Shown piece after piece: positions 45,891 to 54,652 of a DNA stretch of 64,000 bases (within the stretch, counting starts at the first letter, position 1; each line of letters starts with the position of its first letter). The position numbers and the translations under genes are program-made. Origin of the DNA: an uncultured Erysipelotrichaceae bacterium (GTDB lineage: Bacteria > Bacillota_I > Bacilli_A > RF39 > UBA660). The notes below the pieces were generated by a model that saw only the letters and a program-made list of their open reading frames with translations, searched no databases and was not told where the DNA came from. The stretch covers positions 124,001 to 188,000 of the forward strand of contig CADANC010000001.1 in assembly GCA_902789225.1 (NCBI GenBank). The letters are read 5' to 3'.

Positions 45891-46180
45891 TATTTATTTA
45901 CCTCCAAATTAAAGATTTCAAATTTTTTCTTTTCTTCAATATACTTTGACTTTAAATATTTATTAATAAAATTAGTAGAAGCAAGACCAAACAAATTAAT
46001 TAAATCAGGATCAAATGCATCTTCTCTATAAATCATACTCAATGTTGAAGAAATAACTTCATTATAACTAAGATTCTCATAATATATTCCTGCTACAGCA
46101 TCAATTATACAAGTACCTGCAATAATCATAGATTTAGCATTTTCATTAGTACCTATTTCAATTACTTTTATTTTACCCAT
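45890..46180 (-). CDS. Hypothetical protein, coupled to the HopA1-like gene
   Basis: 96 residues from the ATG at 46180 (MGKIKVIEIG), preceded by GGAGG; the longer reading frame upstream lies in the other gene. It overlaps the 735-residue gene by 8 nt (ATGGGTAA) and is followed by the small acidic gene with a 1-nt overlap. The sequence is alpha/beta with a conserved-looking IIAGTCIIDAVAGIYY stretch. No family recognised. Such overlaps suggest a fixed-ratio complex. Confidence 0.6.
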   Translation of the reverse strand: MGKIKVIEIGTNENAKSMIIAGTCIIDAVAGIYYENLSYNEVISSTLSMIYREDAFDPDLINLFGLASTNFINKYLKSKYIEEKKKFEIFNLEVNK

Positions 46181-48380
46181 TTCTACGACCTCCTCTACTA
46201 TTAGAATTATTATTAGTAGTATTAGAAAGCATTTGAGATAATTCATCTCTACTCTTTTCTCTTCTATCTAGCAATACTCCTTTATTTGCTCTAGTTGTAT
46301 TGAATAATAAGTTTGAAGCATTACCACTATATTTAGATTGACCCATACGATAAACATATTCTTCAATATATTGAGTTGCACTTATTTCACTACCATTTTC
46401 TAGAATAAATCTTCCATTTTCAGGAATGTATTTAGAAAAATATGTAGAAACATAATCCTTAAATTTACCAGCTTTTCCATTTGGAAATCTAACACTTTTA
46501 GCTAGAATATCAGGATTACAATAATTAACTATATCAGAAGCTTTTATTCTTCTACCATTAATAACAATATTACCTTTATTTGCTACTACATTATCTTCCA
46601 TCAATTTAGCCATATCTCCACTATATTCAGCTTGTCCAATAAACATAACAAATCCATCTATAAATTGAAGGTAAGACATCTCAGCACCACTTTTTAATAT
46701 AAATTTACCGTTCTCAGGAATATGTGGAAAAACATAATTTCTTAAATATTCTTTGCCAGAAATAACACTACCATTTGGTAATACCATACGTTTATTTAAA
46801 ACTCTATTATCTAGCATAGAACATAATCTATTAAAATCAATTCCACTTGAAGATGCAGCCTCTCGTTTTCTCTTAGCCTCTTGTTTAGCTCTCTGTTCTC
46901 TCAACAGTCTTTCTCTTTCTTCTTGTAATCTTCTTTGCTCTTCTGCTCTACGTTGTTTTTCACGTTCTAGCCTTCTTTGTTCTTCAATTCTTCTCTGTTC
47001 TTCTTGTAACCTAGTTTGTCTTGCTAATTCAACTTCTTGATCATCTTTTAACAAAGATTCAAATTTATCAATATCAAAGCATGATTTTTTAATATCAATA
47101 CCTTCTCTTTGAAATTCAGCTTCAATATTCTTTTTCAAACTACGTTTATATGAAGGATCATTTCTTCTAATTTCAGATCCCATTTTTTTAAATTGAGCCT
47201 CATAATTACTATAATAAATATGAATTATTTTATTTTCCCTAGTATGTATCGTAATTGGCGGACAACTAATAGAATTTTGTATTCCTCTATTTATTATAGA
47301 ATTAAAATTTTGATGAATATTATAATATAAAAGATTTCTAAAATTACCACTAGTAAAATCATCTTCTACTAAACCATATAACTCATAGTAGGCACTAGCA
47401 TTTCCCCTATTTTTATAATTATTAAAGCGATCATAATAAACATTATACAAAGAATTAACTATTCTACTTTCTATTATTTCACCAATTGTAGTTTCTCTAT
47501 TACCTTGACGGACCTTTTTATTAACATTTCTAAAAATCCATTCATTAGTAGTTTTTTCAAGCGCTCTCTTTATTGCATTAGCTCTAACTTCATTAAATGA
47601 TCTTAAATTACCATTACTACCTCTTTCGGGTTCAGATCCATATCCAATCCAACCATCTATCTTACCAGACATAGAAGGAGGGTCACATAGTCTTGAAAAC
47701 AAATCAGGATTTTCTCTTTTTAATTCTCTAAGAATTTCTATATAATATTTTAAATATTGACTACTAGAATATATTACTAAAGAGTCATCTCTATCAGCAT
47801 AATCATCAAATTTATAATAGAATGGAATTCCTCTTTCCATACATTTATCCGTAAATAAAGTTGCTATATCAAAAGTATCAACACTCTCACTATTTAAATA
47901 CAATCTATGCTCAATAGGAGGTCTTCTATGTCTATCAAAACATAATTTTGCAGAATCAATATGATACCATGGAGTATATTGCCCTATAGTTTGAAACCCA
48001 TATTTACCAATTAAATTATTTTCATCATTTGCCAAAGCCCAAAATTCATCTGCAGTTCTTATTTCAGGCAAGCTTCTTAAATAATTAGCCAAGGCAACCT
48101 CACTATGATAATGTTTAGGATTATATGTAGGAGAACTAGTTATATTATCACTTACAACTAAAACATTAGCTTTCCATATATTAAATAACTTAACCCAATA
48201 AGCATCTTTTTTTGCAGGATAATACTCCCCATTGTGATATTTTTTCTGAGATAAATGATATCTAGTAATAGAATTATATATACTTTTATTATCAGAATAA
48301 CAATCAATTATATAATCTAAAAAAGCATCATCATCTAAAGGATTAGAAATATTATTATATAAGTCTTCATAATAACCCAT
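46173..48380 (-). CDS. HopA1-like protein with coiled coil and C-terminal repeats
   Basis: 735 residues from the ATG at 48380 (MGYYED), with GGAGG upstream. The N-terminal 400 residues carry HRLYLNSESVDTFD (from about 158), GIPFYYKFDDYADRDDS and IDGWIGYGSEPERG (near 242), a pattern I associate with the HopA1-like fold first named for a type III effector and also found in other bacteria. A charged coiled coil (about 457-503, REQRR/EEQRR repeats) links to two copies of a repeat (ENGKFILKSGAEMS and ENGRFILENGSEIS). No signal peptide. First of three coupled genes. Activity unknown. Confidence 0.6.
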   Translation of the reverse strand: MGYYEDLYNNISNPLDDDAFLDYIIDCYSDNKSIYNSITRYHLSQKKYHNGEYYPAKKDAYWVKLFNIWKANVLVVSDNITSSPTYNPKHYHSEVALANYLRSLPEIRTADEFWALANDENNLIGKYGFQTIGQYTPWYHIDSAKLCFDRHRRPPIEHRLYLNSESVDTFDIATLFTDKCMERGIPFYYKFDDYADRDDSLVIYSSSQYLKYYIEILRELKRENPDLFSRLCDPPSMSGKIDGWIGYGSEPERGSNGNLRSFNEVRANAIKRALEKTTNEWIFRNVNKKVRQGNRETTIGEIIESRIVNSLYNVYYDRFNNYKNRGNASAYYELYGLVEDDFTSGNFRNLLYYNIHQNFNSIINRGIQNSISCPPITIHTRENKIIHIYYSNYEAQFKKMGSEIRRNDPSYKRSLKKNIEAEFQREGIDIKKSCFDIDKFESLLKDDQEVELARQTRLQEEQRRIEEQRRLEREKQRRAEEQRRLQEERERLLREQRAKQEAKRKREAASSSGIDFNRLCSMLDNRVLNKRMVLPNGSVISGKEYLRNYVFPHIPENGKFILKSGAEMSYLQFIDGFVMFIGQAEYSGDMAKLMEDNVVANKGNIVINGRRIKASDIVNYCNPDILAKSVRFPNGKAGKFKDYVSTYFSKYIPENGRFILENGSEISATQYIEEYVYRMGQSKYSGNASNLLFNTTRANKGVLLDRREKSRDELSQMLSNTTNNNSNSRGGRRNG

Positions 48381-48423
48381 ATATAATTCCTCCATACACT
48401 CTTATACTCTAAAATAATTATAC

Positions 48424-48454
48424 CAAAAAAAAGAAAGATTAAAAGTATTAATCT
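48424..48454 (-). terminator. Probable terminator of the gene ending at 48448
   Basis: AGATTAA-AAGTA-TTAATCT hairpin overlapping the stop codon, followed by a T run on the minus strand. Confidence 0.6.
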
Positions 48455-49650
48455 ATATATAAATTATAAATATTATTATAATTATATTTAAATTCATTAT
48501 TACTAATAATCTTTCTTAATCCTATTTCATCATTATATAAATATAATGTATCATTACTCATAATTAACAAATTATTGTCAACTATTTTCCAATCACTTAC
48601 TTTATCAATACTAAACAATTTAGTAGCATTATCTTCATATTTTACATTCGATCTATAAAAAGTACCTTTACTTTCAAAATAATAACTATTATTAAATAAA
48701 TATATATGATCAGTATGATATTTTTCTTTTATCTTATCATTAGAAATAAATCTAACAAATTTATAATCATTCATATTACTTTTAAATTTACTTCTACTAA
48801 CCTCTTTTACTTTTCCATCAATAATCACTTTATAATTATCTTTTTCACTACCAACTAATTCTATCTTAAATTTATTAAAATCAAAAACATATTCATTATA
48901 ATTATGATTATCAATTAAATATAAATTTTTATTATATACTCCAAGTATTGTATAATCACCACTAAGTTCATCTTCACTTACAATAGTTTTCACTACATCT
49001 CTTTTAATATCATAATATGAAAACTTATTAGTAATTGTCTCATCTAAAAGTAAATAATATGAATCAATCAAAGTACTATATTTATTATTATATAAATCAT
49101 TATTATCTATTAATTTAACAGTTTTAACTTTATTATTAACAATATTAATTCCAGTATAATTCCATATCATAAAAGAATAATTATTAGGTATATTATCTAA
49201 ATAATAAGTAAAATTATCTATCTTTTTAAATTTATCACTAGAAAAATAATTATAATTATTATCTTTTTTTAATTTATTAATTAATTTCTCATTATCAATA
49301 TTATATATAGTAGATATTTCTTTTTTATCATTACAATAAATGCTACCCATGTTTTTACCAAAAACAGGAATAATACATTTAATATCACCTTCATTATATT
49401 CAACTACATCACTAATAATTTTATTATGCTTATTACCATTAATATAAACAAAATTATATATATTATTATCCTTATCTTTAATAACAAAATCATAATAATT
49501 TTTATTATCAACAACATTAAAAGTTTCATATATTTTATATTTATTTATACTATACTCATTATAAGCATAATCTTTAAATAAATATATTAATAAATATACT
49601 AATCCAATTAAAAAAGATATAATGATTAAATATTTCATGATTTTCTTCAT
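48448..49650 (-). CDS. Membrane-anchored hypothetical protein, beta-rich ectodomain
   Basis: 400 residues from the ATG at 49650 (GGTG upstream at 8 nt; the upstream ATGs have poorer RBS). A single N-terminal helix (about 5-23) precedes an Asn/Tyr/Asp-rich ectodomain of repeating beta strands such as NKNLYLIDNHNY and NNSYYF, suggesting a beta-propeller or similar, but no motif proves it. It may be in one operon with the thioredoxin-like gene upstream (gap about 32 nt). Function unknown. Confidence 0.55.
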   Translation of the reverse strand: MKKIMKYLIIISFLIGLVYLLIYLFKDYAYNEYSINKYKIYETFNVVDNKNYYDFVIKDKDNNIYNFVYINGNKHNKIISDVVEYNEGDIKCIIPVFGKNMGSIYCNDKKEISTIYNIDNEKLINKLKKDNNYNYFSSDKFKKIDNFTYYLDNIPNNYSFMIWNYTGINIVNNKVKTVKLIDNNDLYNNKYSTLIDSYYLLLDETITNKFSYYDIKRDVVKTIVSEDELSGDYTILGVYNKNLYLIDNHNYNEYVFDFNKFKIELVGSEKDNYKVIIDGKVKEVSRSKFKSNMNDYKFVRFISNDKIKEKYHTDHIYLFNNSYYFESKGTFYRSNVKYEDNATKLFSIDKVSDWKIVDNNLLIMSNDTLYLYNDEIGLRKIISNNEFKYNYNNIYNLYID

Positions 49651-49682
49651 ATCAAACACCATAATCATTATATCACAACAAA

Positions 49683-50189
49683 CTATATTATATTATTATT
49701 CTTAAAGAAATTTTCATATCCATCAGTATCATCTAATCCAACATTCATATCAACAATTCCTTTTTTCAAAATCAATACTGTTGGAGTAGATACTCCACCT
49801 TTTTCTTTAAAGTATTCATCTGACTCTAAAAATTTAGTACCATCATCACCACTAAAAGTATCAACAGCTAAATAATAAAAATCAACTTCATATTCATAAC
49901 TAATGTTCTTTAAAATAGGTTCAGCAATACTACAATATTCACATCCAGTTCTACCTATTACTACAACACTAACTTTATCACTATTATAAAGTTCTAAATA
50001 TTTATCAACATCTATTATTTTAAAATCTCTCATATGTTTAGAATCAATTTCATCTGCTTGCTTAGAACTATCATCAATCAATTTATTAGCACTTCTACTA
50101 TCTTTTGTTACTGAAAAAATTATCGCAACTGCTGCTAAAACAACCATTACAGCAAGTATTACAATAAATGTCATCCTAGTTTTATTCAT
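49683..50189 (-). CDS. Membrane-anchored thioredoxin-like protein
   Basis: 168 residues. An N-terminal helix (about 7-27) anchors a thioredoxin-fold domain with the active site TGCEYCSIA (CxxC near 82-85) and the cis-Pro GVSTPTVLILKKG. FYYLAVDTF and the strand order agree with the fold. It faces outside, so it probably acts in oxidative folding or repair. RBS AGGAGG. It lies between the hypothetical 48448 gene and the kinase-like gene, same strand, with short gaps of 29-32 nt. Confidence 0.85.
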   Translation of the reverse strand: MNKTRMTFIVILAVMVVLAAVAIIFSVTKDSRSANKLIDDSSKQADEIDSKHMRDFKIIDVDKYLELYNSDKVSVVVIGRTGCEYCSIAEPILKNISYEYEVDFYYLAVDTFSGDDGTKFLESDEYFKEKGGVSTPTVLILKKGIVDMNVGLDDTDGYENFFKNNNII

Positions 50190-50218
50190 ATTAACCTCCT
50201 ATATAAATTATAACATAT

Positions 50219-50881
50219 CTACATTCTCTTAACTAATTCTTTAACATTAGGACTATCACCAAGTAAATCATCTAAATAATCACAATTAGAAACATACTGA
50301 TCTTTACTTCTAAATAAATCACCAAATTCACCAATACTTTTTTTTGGAATATTTTCTCCATTTAATTCATGAACAAGTAACGAACTTAGTAATAAGTTTA
50401 ATTGACCTATGTTAATATCATTAACTTTATCTTTTTCATCTCTATTAAAAACAATAAACTTATCCGGCTTAATAATATATAATCCATCATTATAATATAA
50501 ATCATTATAATCAAGTCCATTAAGAACAACGTTTCTTCTACTAAGTGCCTCAATATCATTTTCAAGACTATAAATACTATCTAATAACTCTTCTTTATCA
50601 ACACCTATAATTTTACTTTTACCTTTTTTATCAATAGATTTTAAAGTATATCCACAAAATTTATCATTTAAAAATAATAATTTCGAAGGTAAAAAAATAT
50701 ACAAAGACTTAATCTTAGTTAAAGTCCTAGCGTCATCTTCATTAATATGATCATTATCATCATCAAATACTTTTATAACCTGATTTTTATAATTATAAAT
50801 TCTTCCACCAGTAAAAGTACTTTGAATATACAATCTATCTAGATCAAACCTTCTAGATTCCAATCTATAATTAGAACTCAT
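50219..50881 (-). CDS. Degenerate protein-kinase-like protein
   Basis: 220 residues. GGRIYNYKNQVIKVFDDD (about 25-42) looks like a Gly-loop plus VIK strand with the ATP-binding Lys; KLLFLNDKFCGYTLK resembles the hinge; and DYNDLYYNDGLYIIKPDKF takes the place of the catalytic and metal loops, without HRD or DFG. It is therefore a pseudokinase or a distant phosphotransferase. Cytosolic. RBS GAGGTGG. It follows oapA by 34 nt in the same direction and may share the OLE RNA promoter. Assignment tentative. Confidence 0.5.
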   Translation of the reverse strand: MSSNYRLESRRFDLDRLYIQSTFTGGRIYNYKNQVIKVFDDDNDHINEDDARTLTKIKSLYIFLPSKLLFLNDKFCGYTLKSIDKKGKSKIIGVDKEELLDSIYSLENDIEALSRRNVVLNGLDYNDLYYNDGLYIIKPDKFIVFNRDEKDKVNDINIGQLNLLLSSLLVHELNGENIPKKSIGEFGDLFRSKDQYVSNCDYLDDLLGDSPNVKELVKRM

Positions 50882-50915
50882 AACCCCACCTCAGCGAAAA
50901 ATATTATATCACAAA

Positions 50916-51497
50916 CTAACCATTAATAAAATATGATATTACTTTAGCAAAATTATATAATATTTCATTACTATTATTAACAGCAAAACCTTTACCTATA
51001 GCTTTACCACCTATCGTAAGAGCAGCAATAATAGCCGCAACAAATAAACCTGTAAATAATAAATCAAAATGAAAATTAGTAGATATAGAAGTTGTAATAA
51101 TAGTTCCACAAGCACCTGAAATAATTCCACAAATATCACCAATAACATCACATAAAAAACTAGATACTTTATCAGCATTTTTCTTAAACTTAACAGCAAT
51201 ACTTGCTCCTCTAACTTTTTTACTACTCATAGAATGAAAAACACTTTCATCTGCTCCAGTAACACTAACACCAACTATATCAAATAAAATACCTATACCA
51301 ATAAATAATAAAGTAATAATAATACCAAAAACTACATTTAAAGAAGGCATTAATTTTTGAGAAATAAGACTAAATATAAAACTAATAGAAAATGAAACAA
51401 AAATTATAGTAATAATCCATTTAATATCAACTGGACTCTTCTTCTTATTTTTATCTCTACTTAATCTAAGTAATCTTTTTAATTCTTGTTTATCCAA
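50916..51497 (-). CDS. oapA: OLE-associated membrane protein OapA (DUF21/CorB-like)
   Basis: 193 residues from the TTG at 51497, chosen because GAGGTG lies 6 nt before it; a GTG at 51506 has no proper RBS. A cytosolic basic N-terminus (about 5-25) precedes four or five helices (near 30-48, 55-75, 110-130, 135-160). FDIVGVSVTGADESVFHSM and the helix KVSSFLCDVIGDICGI are the segments that give this family its DUF21/CorB-like annotation. OapA binds the OLE RNA, forming a membrane ribonucleoprotein implicated in Mg2+, cold and alcohol stress. Here the gene starts about 25 nt downstream of the RNA's terminator, the usual arrangement. Identity is from memory of the family. Confidence 0.7.
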   Translation of the reverse strand: MDKQELKRLLRLSRDKNKKKSPVDIKWIITIIFVSFSISFIFSLISQKLMPSLNVVFGIIITLLFIGIGILFDIVGVSVTGADESVFHSMSSKKVRGASIAVKFKKNADKVSSFLCDVIGDICGIISGACGTIITTSISTNFHFDLLFTGLFVAAIIAALTIGGKAIGKGFAVNNSNEILYNFAKVISYFING

Positions 51498-51522
51498 AAA
51501 AACCACCTCTAACTAATAATAT

Positions 51523-51549
51523 CAAAAAAAAAATAGTATTTCTACTATT
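51523..51549 (-). terminator. Terminator of the OLE-like RNA
   Basis: AATAGTA/TACTATT hairpin with a TTTC loop, followed on the minus strand by about ten T residues, between the RNA and oapA. Read-through would be needed to express oapA from the RNA promoter. Confidence 0.8.
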
Positions 51550-52159
51550 ATTCTTTTATAATTTCTGTATGGTTTTAATATAGTAAACTTTGAACCTTAG
51601 GTCAAGAAGGCTTTCCCTAATCCCCACTATTCCGTTACCAAAATAGCCGTTCCCATTTAAGGAGATTAATATACTATCACTAGTTATACGTCTTGATTAC
51701 CACTTAGTGTCCACTGCAATCCTATATTATATTTACACTCTAGAAGATTTCCCCACTAATCGATTCCTTATTAATTCTTTTTTGCAATTAATGTTTCATA
51801 ATGCGATACTCACTTCAGGTCGCGAGCCATAAAATGAGTTAGATCATTAATTCCCAGTAACCACTCAAGACAAGCTACACTGCACATAACTTTCGCCACA
51901 TACAGGTTCTCTCCCTGCATCGTATCTAGTCCATCAGTTGTACACGTATAGGCTAAACACAAAAACAGGTCTCAAAGAGAAGTTGGGTCGGAATCATATG
52001 CCATTATGGTCGCCCAAAATCTCATCACTTCAGCATCCACCCCAAATTGGGCATAAGAAGCAAACACCAAAGGCTTCATCGATATGCTCTTTAACGATTT
52101 TTTACTCTCGTCTTCCTAAAGAATCAATCAACTAGAATAATGCACCTCAACTAAATTAT
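51531..52159 (-). ncRNA. ole: Probable OLE RNA (ornate large extremophilic RNA)
   Basis: No gene of credible composition lies in these ~620 nt, and the sequence is less AT-biased than its neighbours with many short inverted repeats (for example ACTCA/TGAGT around 51790-51840). It begins after a perfect consensus promoter and ends at a strong terminator. The length of about 620 nt agrees with OLE RNA (about 610 nt), and the next gene downstream encodes an OapA-like protein, the hallmark of OLE loci. RNase P, tmRNA, SRP and 6S RNA signatures are absent. I could not fold it or compare it to the Rfam model. Confidence 0.65.
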
Positions 52160-52165
52160 GTACAA

Positions 52166-52194
52166 ATTATACCATTTTTTAACGATTTTGTCAA
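52166..52194 (-). promoter_or_regulatory. Consensus promoter of the OLE-like RNA
   Basis: TTGACA (52189-52194), exactly 17-bp spacer, TATAAT (52166-52171); a full match to consensus, as expected for an abundant stable RNA. Confidence 0.9.
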
Positions 52195-52204
52195 ATTTCA
52201 AAAG

Positions 52205-52576
52205 CTAGTATAACTTAGCTCCTGCAGGTATTTTATCATCTACAATTAATAAATTAAGTACCTCTTCCCCATCAACTTTATGAACTGCACTAATTAACAT
52301 TCCACAAGAATCAATTCCCATCATATTTCTAGGTGGAAGATTAAGTATCGCAACAACATGCTTACCAATTAAATCTTGAGGATTATAATACTCTTTAATA
52401 CCACTCAAAATAACCCTATCTTTATCTGTTCCATCATCCAATACAAATTGAAGTAACTTTTTACTTTTAGGAACTTCAAAACAATCTTTAATTACAACAA
52501 CTCTAAAATCACTTAAACTAAACATATCAAAAGATACATAATCAGTAAATAAAGATTCAATCTCAATATTTTCCAT
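52205..52576 (-). CDS. Stand-alone tRNA-binding domain protein (MetRS-C/EMAP-like)
   Basis: 123 residues. The OB-fold tRNA-binding domain is visible: VEVPKSKKLLQFVLDDG-like (EVPKSKKLLQFVLDDG), RVILSGIKEYYNPQDLIGKHV, and NLPPRNMMGIDSCGMLISA, matching the C-terminal domain of bacterial MetRS and the EMAP/Csaa family (PF01588). It is free-standing, not fused to a synthetase. It may aid tRNA delivery or quality control. RBS GGAGGTG. The end of the gene is 11 nt from the OLE promoter. Confidence 0.88.
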   Translation of the reverse strand: MENIEIESLFTDYVSFDMFSLSDFRVVVIKDCFEVPKSKKLLQFVLDDGTDKDRVILSGIKEYYNPQDLIGKHVVAILNLPPRNMMGIDSCGMLISAVHKVDGEEVLNLLIVDDKIPAGAKLY

Positions 52577-52603
52577 AAAACACCTCCATAATCATTATAT
52601 AAC

Positions 52604-52628
52604 AAAAAACACACCTAAGTGTGTTTTA
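52604..52628 (-). terminator. Terminator of the glucosaminidase-like gene
   Basis: AAACACAC-CTAA-GTGTGTTT hairpin followed by T residues on the minus strand. Confidence 0.8.
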
Positions 52629-53231
52629 TGCATTTTTTATCTTATTAACAAATGAATGAATCTTACTAGGCCATTCGCTTCCTTCAGCATATCTTGAACC
52701 AATTGACTCAATTGTAGTTAAACCTTTAGCATAATAATTCTTATAAAGATTATCTATTATACCAACAAGTCCATCATTTACGGAAGGATATGCTTTATAA
52801 GCTCCACATCCAGCTCCTTTTTGACCACCGAAATTGTAACATGTATTTGCAATTCTACTTGTACCATTACCAGTTTCATGCATCATAATCGCAGCTGCTA
52901 CATAAGGATCCACTCCTAGTTCTAATGACCTTGTAACTATAATGTCAGCATGTCCAGCTAAAATACCACCAAGACTCTTATTAATTTGATTTACTAACTC
53001 ATCATAAGTTTTTCCATCAAATACTTCTATTCTGATAACTCCAGCTTCACCAACATTCATATTTAAATTAGAAAGCTCATTAGATTTTCTAGCTTCTATA
53101 TTATTACTTTCTTTATAATCTTTATTATTATTTTCATAAGAAACTTCAACATTATTTATCATTATTCCACCAACTGAAATCATAATAATTCCAATAAGAA
53201 ATAATAACTTAATCTTTAAATTTATTATCAT
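52626..53231 (-). CDS. Secreted glucosaminidase-like peptidoglycan hydrolase
   Basis: 201 residues from the ATG at 53231, with GGAG 5 nt upstream. N-terminal helix (about 5-24) then a stalk. The lysozyme-like domain has the catalytic Glu in AAAIMMHETGNGTSR and continues NTCYNFGGQKGAG and YPSVNDGLVGIIDNL, the pattern of GH73-type endo-beta-N-acetylglucosaminidases (NFxGxK). It would cut peptidoglycan outside the membrane, for wall remodelling. Length is that of a minimal single-domain enzyme, with no wall-binding repeats. Single gene. Confidence 0.85.
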   Translation of the reverse strand: MIINLKIKLLFLIGIIMISVGGIMINNVEVSYENNNKDYKESNNIEARKSNELSNLNMNVGEAGVIRIEVFDGKTYDELVNQINKSLGGILAGHADIIVTRSLELGVDPYVAAAIMMHETGNGTSRIANTCYNFGGQKGAGCGAYKAYPSVNDGLVGIIDNLYKNYYAKGLTTIESIGSRYAEGSEWPSKIHSFVNKIKNA

Positions 53232-53318
53232 AAATCTCCTTCGTTCCCAAAACAAATAACATAAGAATTATATCATTTTTCATAACTATAGTCAAATTAG
53301 CAAGACTAAAGTAATATC

Positions 53319-54569
53319 CTATTTCTCTATATTATTTAAAGCAATTAATATACCTAATTTTCCATATTCATATGAAAGTCCACCTTGCATAAAAGCTTTA
53401 TATGGAGGACAAATTGGCGCATCAGCACTTAATTCTATAGTTGCTGAAGGAGTAAATGAAGCTCCAGCCATAATTTCATCATGAGGATATCCAGGCATAG
53501 GTGCTGGCATAGGAACTAAATCAGATTCAACAGGACCACCCTTTTGTAATCCCTGACAAAATTTAACTAATTTATCTTCAGTTCCTAATTCAATAACTTG
53601 AATAATGTCAGTTCTTTTTTCATTATATTTAGGACTAACAGTATATCCTAATTTTTCTAACATATATGAAGCAAATATTTGAGTCTTTAATGCCCCATTT
53701 ACAACTCTAGGAGCAAAGAATAATCCCTTATAATAATTGATTAGTACTCCAAAATTAGCACCTAAATTTTTTCCTACTCCAGGAACAGTTAATCTATCAG
53801 CAATTAAGTTAATACACTTTTTAGTTCCAACAATATAACCACCACTAGTCGCAATACCAGAACCTAAATTTTTCATAAAAGATGAAGCAATAACATCAGC
53901 CCCTACTTCAGTAGGTTCCCTATCTTCAACAAAAGCTCCATAACAATTATCAACCATAATAATTACATCTTTATTAACTTTTCTAATAGTTTTAATAACT
54001 TTTTCAATCTTATCTATACAAATACTTTTTCTAGCAGAATAACCTACACTTCTTTGTATTTCTACAAGTTTAACATTATTTTCTTTTAATCTATCAGAAA
54101 TCTTATCATAATCAAAATCATCATTTATTAAATCAATTTGTTCATATTTTATACCATTATTAATAAGTGAAGTTGGAATATCTCCATCTATACCAATAAC
54201 TGTTCTTAAACTATCATAAGGCTCTCCTGATATAGAAATAAAAGTATCTCCATATTTTAATAATCCAGAAAGACACAATGTAAGAGCATGAGTACCACTC
54301 ATAATTTGAGGTCTAACTAAAGCATCTTCTGCCTTAAATACTTTCGCAAATACTCTCTCTAACTTATCTCTTCCAGAATCACTATAACCATAACCAGTAA
54401 CTTCATTAAAATCACTAGTATTAACAGCCTCATCTTGAAAAGCCTTTAATACTTTACCAGAACAATACATAGTATTATCATCAATTTCTTTAAAAATATC
54501 TTTTAGTTCTTCTTCAGCTTTCTCACTTAATTTAATTAAGTCTTCTCTAATATTAAAATCTTTATACAT
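53319..54569 (-). CDS. PLP-dependent methionine gamma-lyase-like protein (PF06838, YnbB family)
   Basis: 416 residues. This is the 'aluminium resistance'/YnbB family. Landmarks are VTGYGYSDSGRD, RPQIMSGTHAL, ISISGEPYDSLRTVIG and IASSFMKNLGSGIATSGGY with the PLP Lys. QRSVGYSARKS gives the phosphate-contacting Arg region. The family is annotated as methionine gamma-lyase but specificity is poorly tested. Cytosolic. RBS GAGAGG. In many Firmicutes it lies near glnR/hfq, but not here; it stands alone. Confidence 0.92.
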   Translation of the reverse strand: MYKDFNIREDLIKLSEKAEEELKDIFKEIDDNTMYCSGKVLKAFQDEAVNTSDFNEVTGYGYSDSGRDKLERVFAKVFKAEDALVRPQIMSGTHALTLCLSGLLKYGDTFISISGEPYDSLRTVIGIDGDIPTSLINNGIKYEQIDLINDDFDYDKISDRLKENNVKLVEIQRSVGYSARKSICIDKIEKVIKTIRKVNKDVIIMVDNCYGAFVEDREPTEVGADVIASSFMKNLGSGIATSGGYIVGTKKCINLIADRLTVPGVGKNLGANFGVLINYYKGLFFAPRVVNGALKTQIFASYMLEKLGYTVSPKYNEKRTDIIQVIELGTEDKLVKFCQGLQKGGPVESDLVPMPAPMPGYPHDEIMAGASFTPSATIELSADAPICPPYKAFMQGGLSYEYGKLGILIALNNIEK

Positions 54570-54652
54570 AAATACCTCTCCAAAAACAAACTAATTATAT
54601 ACTAAAATCAATTATTAATCAATTATGTTATAATTAATTAGAGGTAATTAAT

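Noticed and set aside
51938-52135. Plus-strand reading frame of 65 codons inside the OLE-like RNA
   Set aside because: No RBS, no family, and it lies antisense to a transcript with a perfect promoter; composition differs from real genes here.
51523-52160. RNase P RNA, tmRNA, 6S RNA or group II intron as identity of the large RNA
   Set aside because: No GAGGAAAGTCC, no tRNA-like ends with CCA, no 6S-like rod, no intron domain V; length and the oapA-like neighbour favour OLE.
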